In this document: piece after piece, positions 46,481-58,739 of the stretch
Layout of the letters: each line of letters opens with the position of its first letter
How positions within the stretch are numbered: the stretch's first letter is position 1
Assembly (NCBI RefSeq): GCF_921293095.1
Contig: NC_060248.1
Span: 74,779,243 to 74,843,242, forward strand
Direction: 5' to 3'
DNA length: 64,000 bases
From: Ischnura elegans
Lineage: Eukaryota; Arthropoda; Insecta; Odonata; Coenagrionidae
Translations under genes and position numbers: made by a program
The notes under the pieces: model-generated
Databases searched by the model: none
What the model saw: the letters and a program-made list of their open reading frames with translations, nothing else
Told to the model about the DNA's origin: nothing

Positions 46481-47121
46481 CAATAGGATGGTTTCCTACT
46501 TATTTTTTATTGCCTAAATCGAAACATTATTACTCCTGGAGTACGTATTTCTCGCTTTTAGATTTTTAAATGACAATATCTATTTTTCGCGATTTAATGA
46601 AAAGTGAAAATTTTCTATCGCGCGAAAACGCGACGGCTAAGTATGAATGCTGGGAAAAGTCCGTGTGACGTCTGGCTGCTGCTGTGTGAGGCCACCTGGG
46701 TGCGAAGCTATGAGCGCCGCTAGGATGCAGGCTGGTAGCATGTGGCAGAGTACCCTGCTTGAAGGTAGCGCTTGGCTTAAATAAGGATTATTAATACCCT
46801 ATCAAACGAAGGAAACTTTCCGACCATTGGCAATTTTAATAGGTGATTATTAAGAGATGTTTCCCTGAGCTCTGTGCCACATGCATGCATTGGTAATCTC
46901 AGACTACATAAAACTTCTGACTACTCGCATTGCATCTAGCCCCCTGTGACGTCACGTGGAGTGGTATCGCATGGGCGCCAATCTGGCCTTTTTTCAAATG
47001 AGGTTAAAATTGACCAGTAACATTCGTCTAAACTGGGATTTCTAAAGCCAAATAATTTGTATAGGTAACGAATCGCAATCAATGCCTATCGTTTTCTTTG
47101 ATGAAGGAAACTACCCTATTG
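46481..47121 (+). mobile_element. MITE family B, copy 1, 641 bp
   Basis: The ends CAATAGGATGGTTTCCT and AGGAAACTACCCTATTG are inverted copies (consensus CAATAGGRTRGTTTCCT). The whole element realigns in reverse orientation with 59,260-59,929. Shared blocks include GCGCGAAAACGCG, TTATTTAAGCCAAGCGCTAC (inverse) and a TGACGTCACGTGG box at 46,947-46,959. No ORF of transposase type is present and no confident target duplication was found. Confidence 0.85.
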
Positions 47122-47124
47122 TAA

Positions 47125-48945
47125 GTTGCTTTAAAGTAAGTAGTAACTTTGCTTTACAATATTTATTTTCCTACTAATTATCGAAGTCATATATTTATTC
47201 GCTTACACCGAGAGGTTAGAGTTCATTAATGAATTAACTCCGTATCACTGCCAGCATTTTGATCGGTGAGTTGTCCATCATCCTCTGGGACCATATCGGT
47301 TCCGAAGGTGAAGTCAACTACTCCTTCATAGTGTCAATATCTGTGGAGAAATAGGTCATTTGTAAGGCTCCAGTGGTACCTCGTAGCATAGAAACCAAAT
47401 TTATAGTAAACTTTTAAAACTATAGTAAACTAAATATAAAAGGGGAAATTTGATATGATTTAGATCAAAGAAAAAGTGTAAGAAACGTCAAAAAGAGTAA
47501 TATTCAATCCTTGATTAATACCATTATCTAATCATTATAATGCATAAATTTGTAGTCCATTCATGAAATTGAGTATCCAATGAATGATTAATTGTGGTTA
47601 AAAAATGGGAAAGACCTCTTTATATGGATATCTTGACAACTCCTGGAGTAAATAAATTGATCATTGATAAGTCTTTAGATGTTCCCACTCGCTAAAATAA
47701 TAGGTTTAGAATAACCGTTTGTGTGACATTTAATTCTTAATAATAATTTCGATTAAATATTTTTGAACGCATTACAGTGAACTATTAATGGAAAAATAAT
47801 GCGTAAAAATACTTCTTTATGACGAAATTCATGGGGTAACTTCGAAGATTGTTTTGGTATTACCTTTATCTTCGCCATTATTTAAGATTTAATGTAGTTT
47901 GGGAGAATGCGGTATTATTCTCGTAGGAGTTATTACGCTCCATCGTTCCATTCGTAAAAATGAATGACTCAAATTTTCGAGACTTGCAAAATCGATCAAG
48001 TGGGATGCGGTAAAACTTCGCGTCATAAACCACCATTCGGGCCGCCGTTGGTCATTATTGCTCCTCTCTCTGTATTTTTCTTCGTCTCCATTAACGCGAG
48101 CCCCTGGTGCTTTTGCGGCCTCAACTCAAGGACCGTCATTCAGCCGTCTGCAGTTTCGATCCGATAGATAGAGCTTTGCTTACCCTTCGTCATCTTTTTA
48201 TTTGGTTTAAAACGAGCGTTCGGAATCCTGAACCATCTGGACGTGGATATCGTCGGGAACGAGAGCGTCACTCTAGCGGCGGGGAATGGAAATAAAAAGT
48301 TCGCGGGTTCGAGCTATGGCTCTCGCCTCCAGCGCGGCGTTGTGATCGATGATGAGTGTGTCTGTACTCCTATACTCATTTCCTTTCTTCCTCATCCCAA
48401 AAAGTATCATTCCTTTCGCCCCATTATCTTTTGTTGCGGTTTTAACCACGCTCGTGTATTCTCCGATGAATAGATATTATTTTTTTTTACCTCTGACCCA
48501 TTTTTCGACAGGATGACGGGATGATGGAGTGGGAAGGGGTTCCGGAAATGTTGCTGGGCTCAGAGTTGAGATGAATTTGTTTTTGCGAGTGCTTGGGAAA
48601 AGGCATTAGGACGAGAGATATACCTCAACTACCAACCACTTTAATTCTAAAAGAAAGAAAAATAGATGGTGCACTCATCATTGAAAAATTTGTGTAAAGT
48701 ATTCCTCATTAGGATTTAAAGTCATTTAAAAATTACGGAATGATGAAGGTACATACTTAGATTAAATTCAATGAAATCAATTTTCGACGACGTAACGTGG
48801 TTTAAGGGGTAATCTAAATAACATTATTTTTTCGCTATATGTATCTATCATGAAACGTTGTCTCTCGTACGCGGTTTTGAACTGCTTTGGCAAGTATTTC
48901 GAACCTAATTTCTTTTGAAAAATTTTCTTAGACTATTGATACATG
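47125..48945. other. unassigned DNA
   Basis: Mostly AT-rich. The part at 47,960-48,470 is GC-richer, with overlapping ORFs (47,964-48,167, 48,107-48,295, 48,243-48,473) but no supported exon boundary. Confidence 0.45.
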
Positions 48946-48949
48946 TAGT

Positions 48950-49400
48950 AAGTGGCGTAGCGATGGGGGAGGAGTTATATATTTGGGGGGAGGCTTTCCT
49001 TTTCTTTTCTTTCCATTATGAAAGAAAACAAAATACTGAAAAATCATGAATTTATCAAAGATTTCTTTGAAAAATGAAGCTTTTTTCGATTATGAAAAGC
49101 GTTATAACTAGAAGAAAGATCTGAGGTTTTCCCGGCGTATGATGTTGTTGAAGTTATTTCGGGTTTCCCACCGGATAAGGTTCTCCATCTTTACCGACGT
49201 TTCGATGGTCGTGTCGTCCATCGTCATCAAGCCCTGATGACGATGGACGACACGACCATCGAAACGTCGGCAGAGATAGAGAACCTTATCCGGTGGGAAA
49301 CCCGAAATAACTTCAACAACGTTATAACTAGTTTAAAACCCTCTACTTAGTACCCTGATTTTCAAATATTTTCCACCCGGGTTTTGGACTTTTTGGGTTT
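48950..49400. mobile_element. hAT-type MITE, family A, interrupted by a foldback element
   Basis: The left end AGTGGCGTAGCGATGGGGG and the core (GAAAACAAAATACTGAAAAA, TTCGATTATGAAAAGCGTTA, then AAAACCCTCTACTTAGTACC) match the elements at 18,598 and 19,146. A 208-bp foldback with a 12-bp duplication splits it at CGTTATAACTAG. The right terminus is lost in diverged sequence after the GGGTTTTGGAC box. Confidence 0.65.
49112..49319. mobile_element. Penelope-type foldback element 1, with 12-bp target duplication
   Basis: The exact direct repeat CGTTATAACTAG (49,100-49,111 and 49,320-49,331) flanks it. The other family-A MITEs give an uninterrupted outline of the target. The arms 49,144-49,229 and 49,235-49,320 (the last base shared with the repeat) pair over 86 bp with a few mismatches around a 5-nt loop. 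A 32-bp unpaired tail lies on the left only (49,112-49,143). On the plus strand the right arm reads CTGATGA (49,234), a hairpin GATGG...CCATC, GAAACGTCGG (49,261) and ACCCGAAATAAC, the PLE 3'-end layout. Confidence 0.8.
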
Positions 49401-49404
49401 TGGA

Positions 49405-49870
49405 TTTACCTCTCGCAAATAAATTAATTTTCAAAGTCCATTATCGTTAATGGTTATCATGTAACTCATATGTATTCGGGAATATAATATAAAAAAACTC
49501 TGGTTGGCACCAGGAACCTTGGTATCACGTCAACCCATCTTGGTAACCAGACAATTGGTGACTGACTATTAGTGCACTATATTTTTAAAGCATCAAAGCA
49601 GCAAATAGTAGTGGGTCAAAGATGTATGAGTAATTAATTTTTAATCTAAATAATTTTTTAATGAAAATAATTTACGAATAATATCAGACCCTTGAAAATC
49701 ATCGCTTTTTCAGCTCGTATTGGTTTACTTCTCACTAATAAATTCATTTTTAAAGTCTATTATCCTCAATGGTTTTCATACAAGTCATAATATATATATA
49801 TTCTGGAATATACTTTTTAAATAAATCTGTTAGCACCAGCTTTGGTATCACGTCAATACGTAAACGGCTA
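49405..49870. repeat. diverged tandem duplication, about 317-bp offset
   Basis: The block 49,405-49,540 (AATAAATTAATTTTCAAAGT, CATTATCGTTAATGGTTATC, GGTATCACGTCAA) recurs at 49,722-49,857 (AATAAATTCATTTTTAAAGT, TATTATCCTCAATGGTTTTC, GGTATCACGTCAA). Confidence 0.75.
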
Positions 49871-50040
49871 TTTCGTAACCGAAATCTCCGAAACGGACTC
49901 GTAATCTCCGAAAGCTCGTAACCACGAAATCTCGTAACGGCGACAATTGGTTGCGAGACGATTGGTAACAGACTGTTTCGTAAACGCGACAGATGGTATA
50001 TAGACGGTCCGTAACCAGAAATTATGAAATCGGCTCATGG
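49855..50040. repeat. cryptically simple sequence built on CGTAAC/GAAATC words
   Basis: Short words such as CGTAACC, GAAATCTC, CGTAAACG and CGACAATTGG recur irregularly for about 180 bp, suggesting slippage or remnants of a short tandem array. No strict period is kept. Confidence 0.55.
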
Positions 50041-50044
50041 AAGT

Positions 50045-53000
50045 ATGAGAAATATTGATACTCAAACTACCAAATGTACAACAGTGGCTCAAACTTTAGC
50101 GCCTTAATATGAGAACCTTTACCTTACGGAGCCTTTACCTTAAATGATAAATACACGGAATTTAACCCCAATGATCACACCTTTGGTGCTGACACCTCGC
50201 GATCACCTCGTAGACAGGAATTTTTACGACCACCAACGCCATTCTCCGCGGCAGAGTGATGAGACGTCCTCCGATTGCCAAGATGGAAAGACTCTATCGC
50301 CCTATATCGATAGACTGGAAAAATTCAAGGATTACCAGAAGACATGCGATCGGAAAAACTTGTATCGGAATTGCGTGCGTGTTTGTTTGTTTGTTTTTTT
50401 TTTTGATTCTGTCTATGGAAGAGTTTTGTTTCTCCATTCCGGCTGACGTGAGTGGATCGGTCGTTCACATCGGGGTCAATTCCTCATCTTGTTGTGCTCA
50501 ATTGGGTACAAGCGATTGAGCGTGGTTGAAATGAAAAAACCACCAATGGATGTCATGTTTTTCGTCTTTGGCGGATGTGTCGAGACCTTCTTGTTTGTGG
50601 CTAATTGACTGTAAACAGTTTGCTATGATCCTGATACGGTGAGGAGGAAGGGACCGTGGTTGACGGTTGTGCTTCCCGTGTATAATGGAGACAATTATCG
50701 ATCTGAGGTTATTGGATATCCAAGGTTCGTTGCAGTTGTTTGGCATATGATATTCTCAGAAGTACTCTGGAGTAATTATTATATATTTAAGTATTATTGA
50801 AAGTAAATTTTGTTATGTTCCATTTCTCTGCCGGCGCTCGTGACCAGTGGTATTCGAAATTACCTATGTCGAAATTCATTTTCAGTCATCATTTTGCGCA
50901 TTTACTGAGTGATCATTGGAGTTATAATCTTTTATGTTGACCGCTCTTGAAATAGGTCACAAATATTTACTCAGATTCCTGGTGTTTTCAGAATCCAGGT
51001 ACGGCTAGTTGCCTGAAAAGGTTTTTTATGTTCACGATAATTGAAATAACTGAAAATTATTCTGAAAGGAAACCCTATTAGTATTCTGGATTTTTAAAGC
51101 ATCGAAGTAGCAAAGAGGGAATTTTTTCCTCTTGAAGCAACTTGAGTTTCAGTTTTAACCCTATTAATTTGTCCTTTACAGAAAAAAACATCGAATTTCT
51201 TGCGAAAAATCATATTTAAAAAAATAATTCTATGTATCCGCATTTATGTATAGTTTGAATTTTAAATCGTGTATGCATTTTTTTATTTATTTAATGCGTT
51301 CTCATTTTTAAAATGAAGTATGGTGGTAAGTAGAAGCAATTTACCGATAGCCCAAGGCCATTTTCTGACGTAGTCAGCAGCTTAAGCTATGATACATATC
51401 CCGGGAGATATTTGTATTAGATTTGTGATCCATTTGCAATCGAAAAATTGAGATATGTACCTACCATCGCCATACGCTCAAAGTATTCGAATTTGTTTGT
51501 AACTTCAGGACTGTGGTGAGTGCGTTGGATTGAAAAAAAAACGGAAATAAACTAAGGTTTGGTTGCGAAGAGTATTTCTGTGTTTTTCTTACGACGTGAT
51601 TTATGGTACCTTCAGCATTTTTAGGTGTCTGTTTATTTCCACGAATAGAAAGCATTAGTATTTATCGTCCTTAATATAGTTAGCCGGCCAGTTTTTTATA
51701 CTGTGAGGTGAATTTAATATCTCTCCGGTAAATATTATGCTAATATTTTGTTCGTTGCGAATTTCAACGCTTGTGCCGTAGGGGTGAATATTTCGTTAAC
51801 TAGTGAACTGCCTTGAACTAGTATCAGATTCTGGGTACAGTGGCGTCATAACCCACATATTTCATGCCTTCAGATAGGTGCTTGGCGTATTTTATGGCGC
51901 CAAATTCTTTCGCACTAGCGTCACGATGTAGTTCTATTATGTTTTTCGCTGGGGCTTCATCCATGCAGGGTATTCTTCAACGTTAAATCAGTCATTCGTT
52001 ATCTTCTATGGAAGCATATTAAAGCCAAAATGTACACGCTTATTTTATTACTTACAAACTTTAATGTAATACTCCAATGGGAGCGCGACTATTTCATCTG
52101 CTAAGGTTAAGTATACTTACTATCGTGTATATCTATGGTATATCATAATAGGTATTACTCGTGTAAGGTATATCATAACAGGTGTATACTATATCAGGCA
52201 CATAAGAAAAAATAATAGAAGTATATACTTGGAGATGACGTAGCGGATGAAGCGCGTAGTACCAAAGTAAAATTTGTAGAAAAAGTTCTCTCTTGTTTTC
52301 TTCAACCAGTTAAAAATTCCGTTCTTTGAAACTCTCCCAAGATGAAAAGGAGAGTATTTTTCTTTTTTCTTGGTTATTTAGTAATAGTAACTCCTATTTC
52401 AGAGTTAAAACCATTTTCTATTCGAAACCAACGTCGGAGAGTACACCAGACTACGGAAAGGTAGGTGTTTAGTATGCACTCCGCGTCTCTCGAGCCCTCT
52501 GCCATCTTTGTAAACTTAATTTCGTGTTTGAGGCGAATATAGTTGCGCATAAAAAAATTTGCACGGCGTGATTAACGTTCTATTTGTGGCTTCTGGGAGT
52601 GTCCTCTTACGTCAAGGCGAGTGGGAGACGGGGGTAGAGGGAGAGAGGGAATTTTTACTTTGGGGAAAGGGCACACGGAAGGCCCTTAGAGGAATGACAG
52701 ACAGGGCCATAACTCTCCGTGTCCTCTATTTTCTGCGGCTAAGACGTGACGATGCGGAGCAGTTTTTGGACGAGCGGTCTCTTGTCCCATCCCCTCCTCT
52801 CTTTTCATCTCCCCGGCAAAAGATTTTCCTCTTTTTCCCACTTTTTCTCACTCCTCTTCACTACAAGCCACCCTTTCCCCTCTTCACTCCATTTCAAACG
52901 TACTCTTTATCTCCTAAAAACTTTTTAATGAGGAAACCGAAGTGCTCTTCAAATCGGCTGGAGGTTATCGCGATATTAAAAAAAATAATCCGAATCTCTT

Positions 53001-54010
53001 TATTATTCTCGGAATATCTTCTGTGCTCATGTACGAAAAGCTACGTAAATACTTCCATTTTTAGACTATGAAATTCGCTATTTTTTTAATCTACGTAGTT
53101 GTGCACGGAGTATACATAAAGTAACTCTTATTCCGTGAGTCAAATGTACGTTTTATTTATTTGGTCAATCTCAGGATTTTTCCGTGGGGAATATTATTCA
53201 TATAATTTCAATTCAGGAGCAGAATTTTGGAGCGATTCCCAGTTTTTTTTCGTGGAGTCTGTCTCCGTCAGTTCATGGTCTTATATTTAGAAAGACCTTC
53301 CCAGGGGAAAAAAGGATGAATACCGGTGAAGCGTATAGGTCAGGAATGACGACAACGAGGAGCAGTTATTTTGAAAAAGTGTTTTGGTTACCCTGCTCAA
53401 AGGGGTAACCAAATTCGGTTCTCATATTTTTCATATCACGGCATATGCTCGCTCTTCTCTTGGCGTTCTCTGTTGCTGCCGTTTTTAATAACCTCCTATA
53501 TCCTTTTCATGCAAATGGCTCGTATGTCTTGTCCTCAAAGAAGCCATTGGTAAACATTTCGGGTATTCCGGGTATTAGCACTTTGTTCTCCCTTGCAATC
53601 AATTGGTTTCCTTCAATTTTATTCCCAATTAGTGGAGCCGTATCCTTGCTTTGTGGAGTCAGTTGGTTCATTCATTGATATCCGGTTGCCAGTTATCTAT
53701 AAACTATAAAACCCACTTCCTACCACTGACTCATTCACTCATACAAATGTTTGGGGAAACGAGACGAAATACGACAACATGTCATAAAATCGACCTGTCA
53801 GTGAAGTAAAAATGACCTAAAACAGTCTGAAACCCAAAACAAGTTGTCAAAACAATACCTTTTCCATCTAATACAATATATACATAATGTGCGGCAGTGT
53901 GCTATCACAGTTCTGCAGAAGAATGATAGATGTCACCCTGTCCGCGCTATTTTTTTCTCTAAACAGTCTGAAACCGCTGTGAAAATAATATTTCCGTTAA
54001 TCTAATTAAT
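50045..54010. other. mostly AT-rich DNA with no supported gene
   Basis: The 170-codon ORF at 52,559-53,071 and those near 50,144-50,519 and 53,371-53,678 show no domain. CAGTGGCGTCATAACCC at 51,838 looks like a lone hAT left end, but no partner end or target duplication was seen. Two GGTATATCATAAYAGGT words lie near 52,140-52,190. Confidence 0.45.
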
Positions 54011-54022
54011 AATTATTGCGAA

Positions 54023-54279
54023 TTGATGAATTCTTCTCGGGTTCTCAGCCAGGTTAATTCTTTTGTATAAGCCGACGTTTCGAGAGACGACTTCTCTACC
54101 ATCTTCGAGGCCGTGTTAATCTTTGAAAGTGTGAAATTGGAATTTCAAAGAGTAACACGGCCTTGAATTTGGGAGAGAAGTCATCTCTCGAAACGTCGGC
54201 TTATACGAAATATTTAACCATGATAAGAACCCGAGAAGAATTAATCAATAGTATTCACCAGTATAAAATAAAATGTTTT
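54023..54279. mobile_element. Penelope-type foldback element 2, with 12-bp target duplication
   Basis: The exact direct repeat AATTATTGCGAA (54,011-54,022 and 54,280-54,291) bounds it. The inverted arms run from 54,023 to about 54,130 and from about 54,140 to 54,248. Outer ends are TTGATGAATTCTTCTCGGG and, inverted, TTGATTAATTCTTCTCGGG. Both arms hold GAAACGTCGGCTTATAC after a GAGAGA...TCTCTC stem. A tail of about 31 bp, unpaired, lies on the right side only (54,249-54,279), the opposite side from element 1. There is no ORF. Confidence 0.8.
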
Positions 54280-54832
54280 AATTATTGCGAAGTTTAATCT
54301 ATAAATTGACCAGGCGAAATTAACTTGCAGGAAATTTAAAGAGTTAAATGCGTGGCTGGTGTATCTACTGGACATTTTTCAATTACTACTGGAAATTAAA
54401 CCTTTCGGTTGCTTCGCTAATGATCAATGAATTGTTGTATTAATCTTTGATCCATAACTTCGATGTCAATTTGTGCCTGTGTTTGATAGGAAATATTTCT
54501 TGTGATGATATACCTACATTTGATGCAATTTGAAGGTGAGGTGGGGAAATGAATTGAAGATTTCTTGATTGCATTGCTAGATCGATTTTATTTACCTCCC
54601 GTTCAAACGTTAAAAGAGAGAGATATATTGTTCTTTCTTAATATGAGTTATCTTTAATGTATTGAGCGGTCGACTCTTACAGTAATGAGTGTTTCACCAT
54701 TGCAAATTTTATTATTCTCACCAAAGAGATTTTATTGGACGAAAAACCGATGATAAATATAGAAACTACAATTGGTAATTTACATACTTGAATATAAAAC
54801 GCCGCTACCGGCCATTGACATAGTGTCGAAGC

Positions 54833-55116
54833 CAGTGGCATAACACTGAGGAGGAGAATGGGGGGATAGATCCCCTTCCCAAAACCTCTGAGAATGAATG
54901 AGAAGCAAATTTTATGGTACACTAATGTTTTCCCTGTTGTGATGATTTCCCGCGGAATTACAGGTGAAACACAAATTATTAGTGCCAAAATGACGTAAAA
55001 TGTATTTCCTGGCGAGTCATTATTTTTTAAAAATTTCCCCGGAATTTTTTTGCTTGCCTTGGGAATGGGGGTCACCCCTCCAGGCCCCCCAAAGCATATT
55101 CCTAGTTACTCCACTG
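54833..55116. mobile_element. hAT-type MITE, 284 bp, family C
   Basis: The left end is CAGTGGCATAACACTG. The right end read inward is CAGTGGAGTAACTAGG. Flanking 8-mers GTCGAAGC (54,825-54,832) and GTCGAAAC (55,117-55,124) differ at one base. G-rich and C-rich shoulders surround an AT-rich core that is different from family A. The ORF across it (55,000-55,368) is spurious. Confidence 0.8.
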
Positions 55117-55124
55117 GTCGAAAC

Positions 55125-58100
55125 CATGATCGGTAATGGAGTTTATGCTAAAGTGTGGAAATCACCATTATTACCATTTGTTGTTTATGTTTCATCATGG
55201 ACATATCGCAGTTCCACCGAGTCAAGCCTGAAAATATTTCATACGTGGAACGAAAAAACCCTACGGAGGAAGCAAGTTCTTCCAACAGTTTCAGTGATGT
55301 CTAAAATATGCCTGTCGGCTCTTCTCCCCCCACCTCCTTCACACTCGCAAATGTCTCTGTTAAATTAGTCTTTCCATATGTACCATCTGTTGAGCATATT
55401 CGCTCGAGGACCTCGTGTTCTCTTTCAAGTTTCGATCTGTTTGGTTGACAGCAGAGGTTTATTATATCGCTTTTGCTGAAACACCCTGAAATAATATCGT
55501 TCAAAGAACTTGCCGTCATTCATAAAAATGTTTTTCCTCAACGACGACTATTTTGTTTTCTCCGTGGTGAATATGGCTGCGTTTGTGTGGGATCATGTCC
55601 ATGGTTGCCAAATATCAAAGATGAGCTCATTTTCATCAATTGAGTGTGGTTTATATTGAGAGTATCACGCTGAAAATAACCATTGCTAATGAATTTTGAG
55701 ATAGTCGGATCTTTATCTATTCTGATTTTATCATTAAGTTCCGGATAATGAAGTGCTTATCTTAATAATGCTTATCTTAAATTTTGGGCACCTGCTGATG
55801 ATTTGGGTATTCATACGCTGTAGGAGGAGCACTTCGCGTACCATATGAAGATACCGAACTGGGAGATGAAACTGCTATGCATGTGCCTGTTGTACAAAAA
55901 GGAATAAAATTTAATCATTAGTAAAATAAAACAAAAACTAATATATGGGGATTAGAATGAGAAAAATAAGAGATAAAATAATTTTAAGGTACAGTTTGCC
56001 TTAATTTCTTAGCGTATAATTCATGGCAGCTGATAACATAGTGATGAAATACATAGCCTGGTAATATTGCTAGTAATATATGCCCTCCTAGGTTCACAAG
56101 TTCCTGTAGATTTCTACACCAATCTTGTGAAATGAGTGTGCAGTCTTAATTTGCGGTTCCATTTAATTTTTTATTAGCAATTCTGGCGACAAAGTATTTT
56201 AATATTAAAAACCTAAGTGTGATATATTTGTTGTTGATTGACTCGATTTTGGATGAAATTCATCTCTGTGAAAAATTTCCCGACACCTAAAGCAGGAGGA
56301 AAGGGGATTAATTACTTACTGCTTTGCTTGAGTGCATAGGGAATTATCCGAAGGTGTTCACCAGATTTTTGGAAGAAAACTCTCTCGGTAAGAAAAGAAG
56401 ATTCGGGAAATATTCGCATGGTGATTCCTCATTCTTGTTTAAGTTTGAAAATAAATAAAGTATGCACTCTTATTTCAACTGCTTTCTAATATACCCAATT
56501 AAAATATCGAATATATCTACTAATATCGAGAAAAAATTTAATTTATGCTAAATGTTGAAATGTGATTCGTGTACCCTGATTATTTTGTAGCCCGGATGTT
56601 AGAATTCATAACATTCCGAAGCGTTGATTAAGGTTATGAATAACAGACACTACCTATGCTCTATATTTTGAATTATATAAATACATATCTAGTTGCCGAG
56701 TGAAGGATTCGTTCATAACTGCGAGAAAAACAGTCGAAAATGACGTCATATTCCTCACTTAACGGTTATGCCACGCATTTTCCATTATCAAATCACGTTA
56801 ATCATCGGTGCTTGACAATACATGCTGACCGTGGTTAATGTAAATTCGTTTCCGCTGCTGTATGAGGAATGATAAGCACATAGACACGAAGGTTCCGCTA
56901 CATGCCTCCTATGAATGACGTCTAGGATGAGACGAAAACCTCTGAGCTTCACTAAATTTGTACTATCTGTAACCGCATACCTATAAATCCTTGGAATATT
57001 TTCACAGTTAGTTGCTAGTCTCGAAATGTCTATGTTCTGGCTCGTAGTTTCCCGTGGCATTCTGTATTCGACGATCTCTCCATTCCTGGGATTTTCGCCG
57101 CGTTGGTTGGCGGAGGTTCACATTCTATTAGAGTTGGTTGTCACATGTTGACGTTCATTCATGCCTATGTTATTTTTCAGTGCTTGCATAAGTGTAACCT
57201 ATTCCTAAAGCTTCACTCGTGCGTGTAAAATCGTTTCAGGCTTGATTTTGTGGAAGGTCGCTGTATCCATGATGAAGGGCACAAATGTCAATTTCCACAC
57301 TTTTTAATGAAACACTCAACAACCGACCATTGTTTCAACACCTTGAAAATGACACGATGTGGAAAGAGCCATTTGTATTTTTCATAATGGACTTCACTCG
57401 TGCGTTACTTGTGTGCTTTTCTGGAATTTTAGGCGTAGTTCAAGTACTAGTCCTCACTCATACTCTTCTCAATAAAAGGTGGCCTACATGTTATTAATTT
57501 AGCGGTTAAATTTTAGATGCGTTTCTGACAACAATTATTTTTCGAGTAACGATTTATGACCCTGATATTCCAATGGAGTAATAATTATGGTGCAAGAGCT
57601 CCTATTGATTTTTGGTGCGGTGGTTTTTATCCTCAATGAATGTATCAGAAACAAGAAAGAATTTAGGCTCTAGAAAACAGATTTTGATATGCGTTAAGCA
57701 TGCAGTTAAAATTTGAGTGAATAGGTCTGCGAATCGGATTGATACGGTGGTTACAGTACTGGATTCACATCTTTATGGTCAGGAGTCAATAACTTGATGC
57801 TATGGAATTTTTTTTAGGTTAGACCATGGTTAGTTGATGTTTTGGAGACACTTATATTCACATAAAATACATCTATCTCTCTTACATGTCGGCTGCATCC
57901 TCTAGGTACCAGTTCTCTTCATGATAATAGGTTAAATTACTTATCGTATTTCAATAAAATATAATACGTAATCACCTGGAGCAGATTGAAATTATAGTGG
58001 GGGCTACCATCAGTTTAACCATGTGCCCCTCAAGGTTACAAAGTACAGTATGATTTGTATATATACCTTGAAGTAATGATCTGACCATAAATTGAATAAC

Positions 58101-58440
58101 TAGATTCTTCCTATGGTAATTTAGCGAAAGAAATGCTCTGGGTAAAAGAAAAAAAATCAATAGAATCGGCAATTTATTCGCACATTGATGCATTTGATAA
58201 AAACATTTCTGATTGTAGTTCATACATCATCGCATGCTCAAACATTTAAAGAGATCCCACCATTTTCTGTCGCAAATATTGTTTATTGTATGCAAATTGC
58301 TACTTGAACATTGAACGGAATTTTCGGGCTACCCGGTATTGTTTTCCTCGAAGTATTTTCAACTGTTGAAATTATCTTGTGGAGAGAGACGTGGTAATAA
58401 AGTTGACCCTGATCTATCACAGCTATAGGTCTTTGAACCC
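55125..58440. other. AT-rich DNA with no recognised gene
   Basis: Short ORFs (60-90 codons) at 55,301-55,519, 56,788-57,060, 57,285-57,497 and 57,972-58,223 lack motifs. No mobile element was recognised here. Confidence 0.45.
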
Positions 58441-58469
58441 AGGCTAAGTGTCGGTTCCCTATTTTCTAG

Positions 58470-58729
58470 TACCGACTACAATTGAGTTTGCCGCTTATAT
58501 CTTTTGTTGCTCTATTTTCCTTGCGGTGCTATCGGCGATCGTCGCGACGGGGCGTCTGCGGTTTATCACCCATCTTAACGACGCCAGACTGTTCGGATTT
58601 ATTCCTTTGGTGGACCGCTTGGAACAACTACCCATCGGCTTGCATGTCGAGTTCCGTCATTTTTTAGTGCGCAAGGTGTTTTATGAGCCGATAGGGGCGG
58701 AAAAATATTTTGCGCGTCTGAATCGATAA
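58470..58729 (+). CDS. candidate terminal exon, single-pass membrane protein C-terminus, unidentified
   Basis: A good acceptor (GGTTCCCTATTTTCTAG, AG at 58,468-58,469) precedes a frame open for about 86 codons to TAA at 58,727-58,729. The frame entered in that phase has no start of its own except a GTG before the acceptor, which follows a stop. GC content and G/C-ending codons rise abruptly against AT-rich flanks, a sign of coding. The peptide has one hydrophobic stretch (FAAYIFCCSIFLAVLSAIVA), then a basic and mixed tail (GRLRFITHLNDARLFGFIPL, ending GAEKYFARLNR). I do not recognise the family. An AATAAA about 200 bp downstream (near 58,935) could serve as a poly(A) signal. A horizontally acquired fragment is an alternative. 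Confidence 0.4.
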
Positions 58730-58739
58730 ACGCAAAAGA

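Noticed and set aside
49144..49320. Foldback read as a long-hairpin miRNA or siRNA locus
   Set aside because: The 12-bp target duplication and the shared PLE 3' end explain the palindrome as an insertion. Small-RNA production remains possible but is not needed to explain it.
52559..53071. 170-codon plus-strand ORF
   Set aside because: No motif, no splice context and no codon bias. The first half is purine-rich and the second half pyrimidine-rich, which keeps stops rare.
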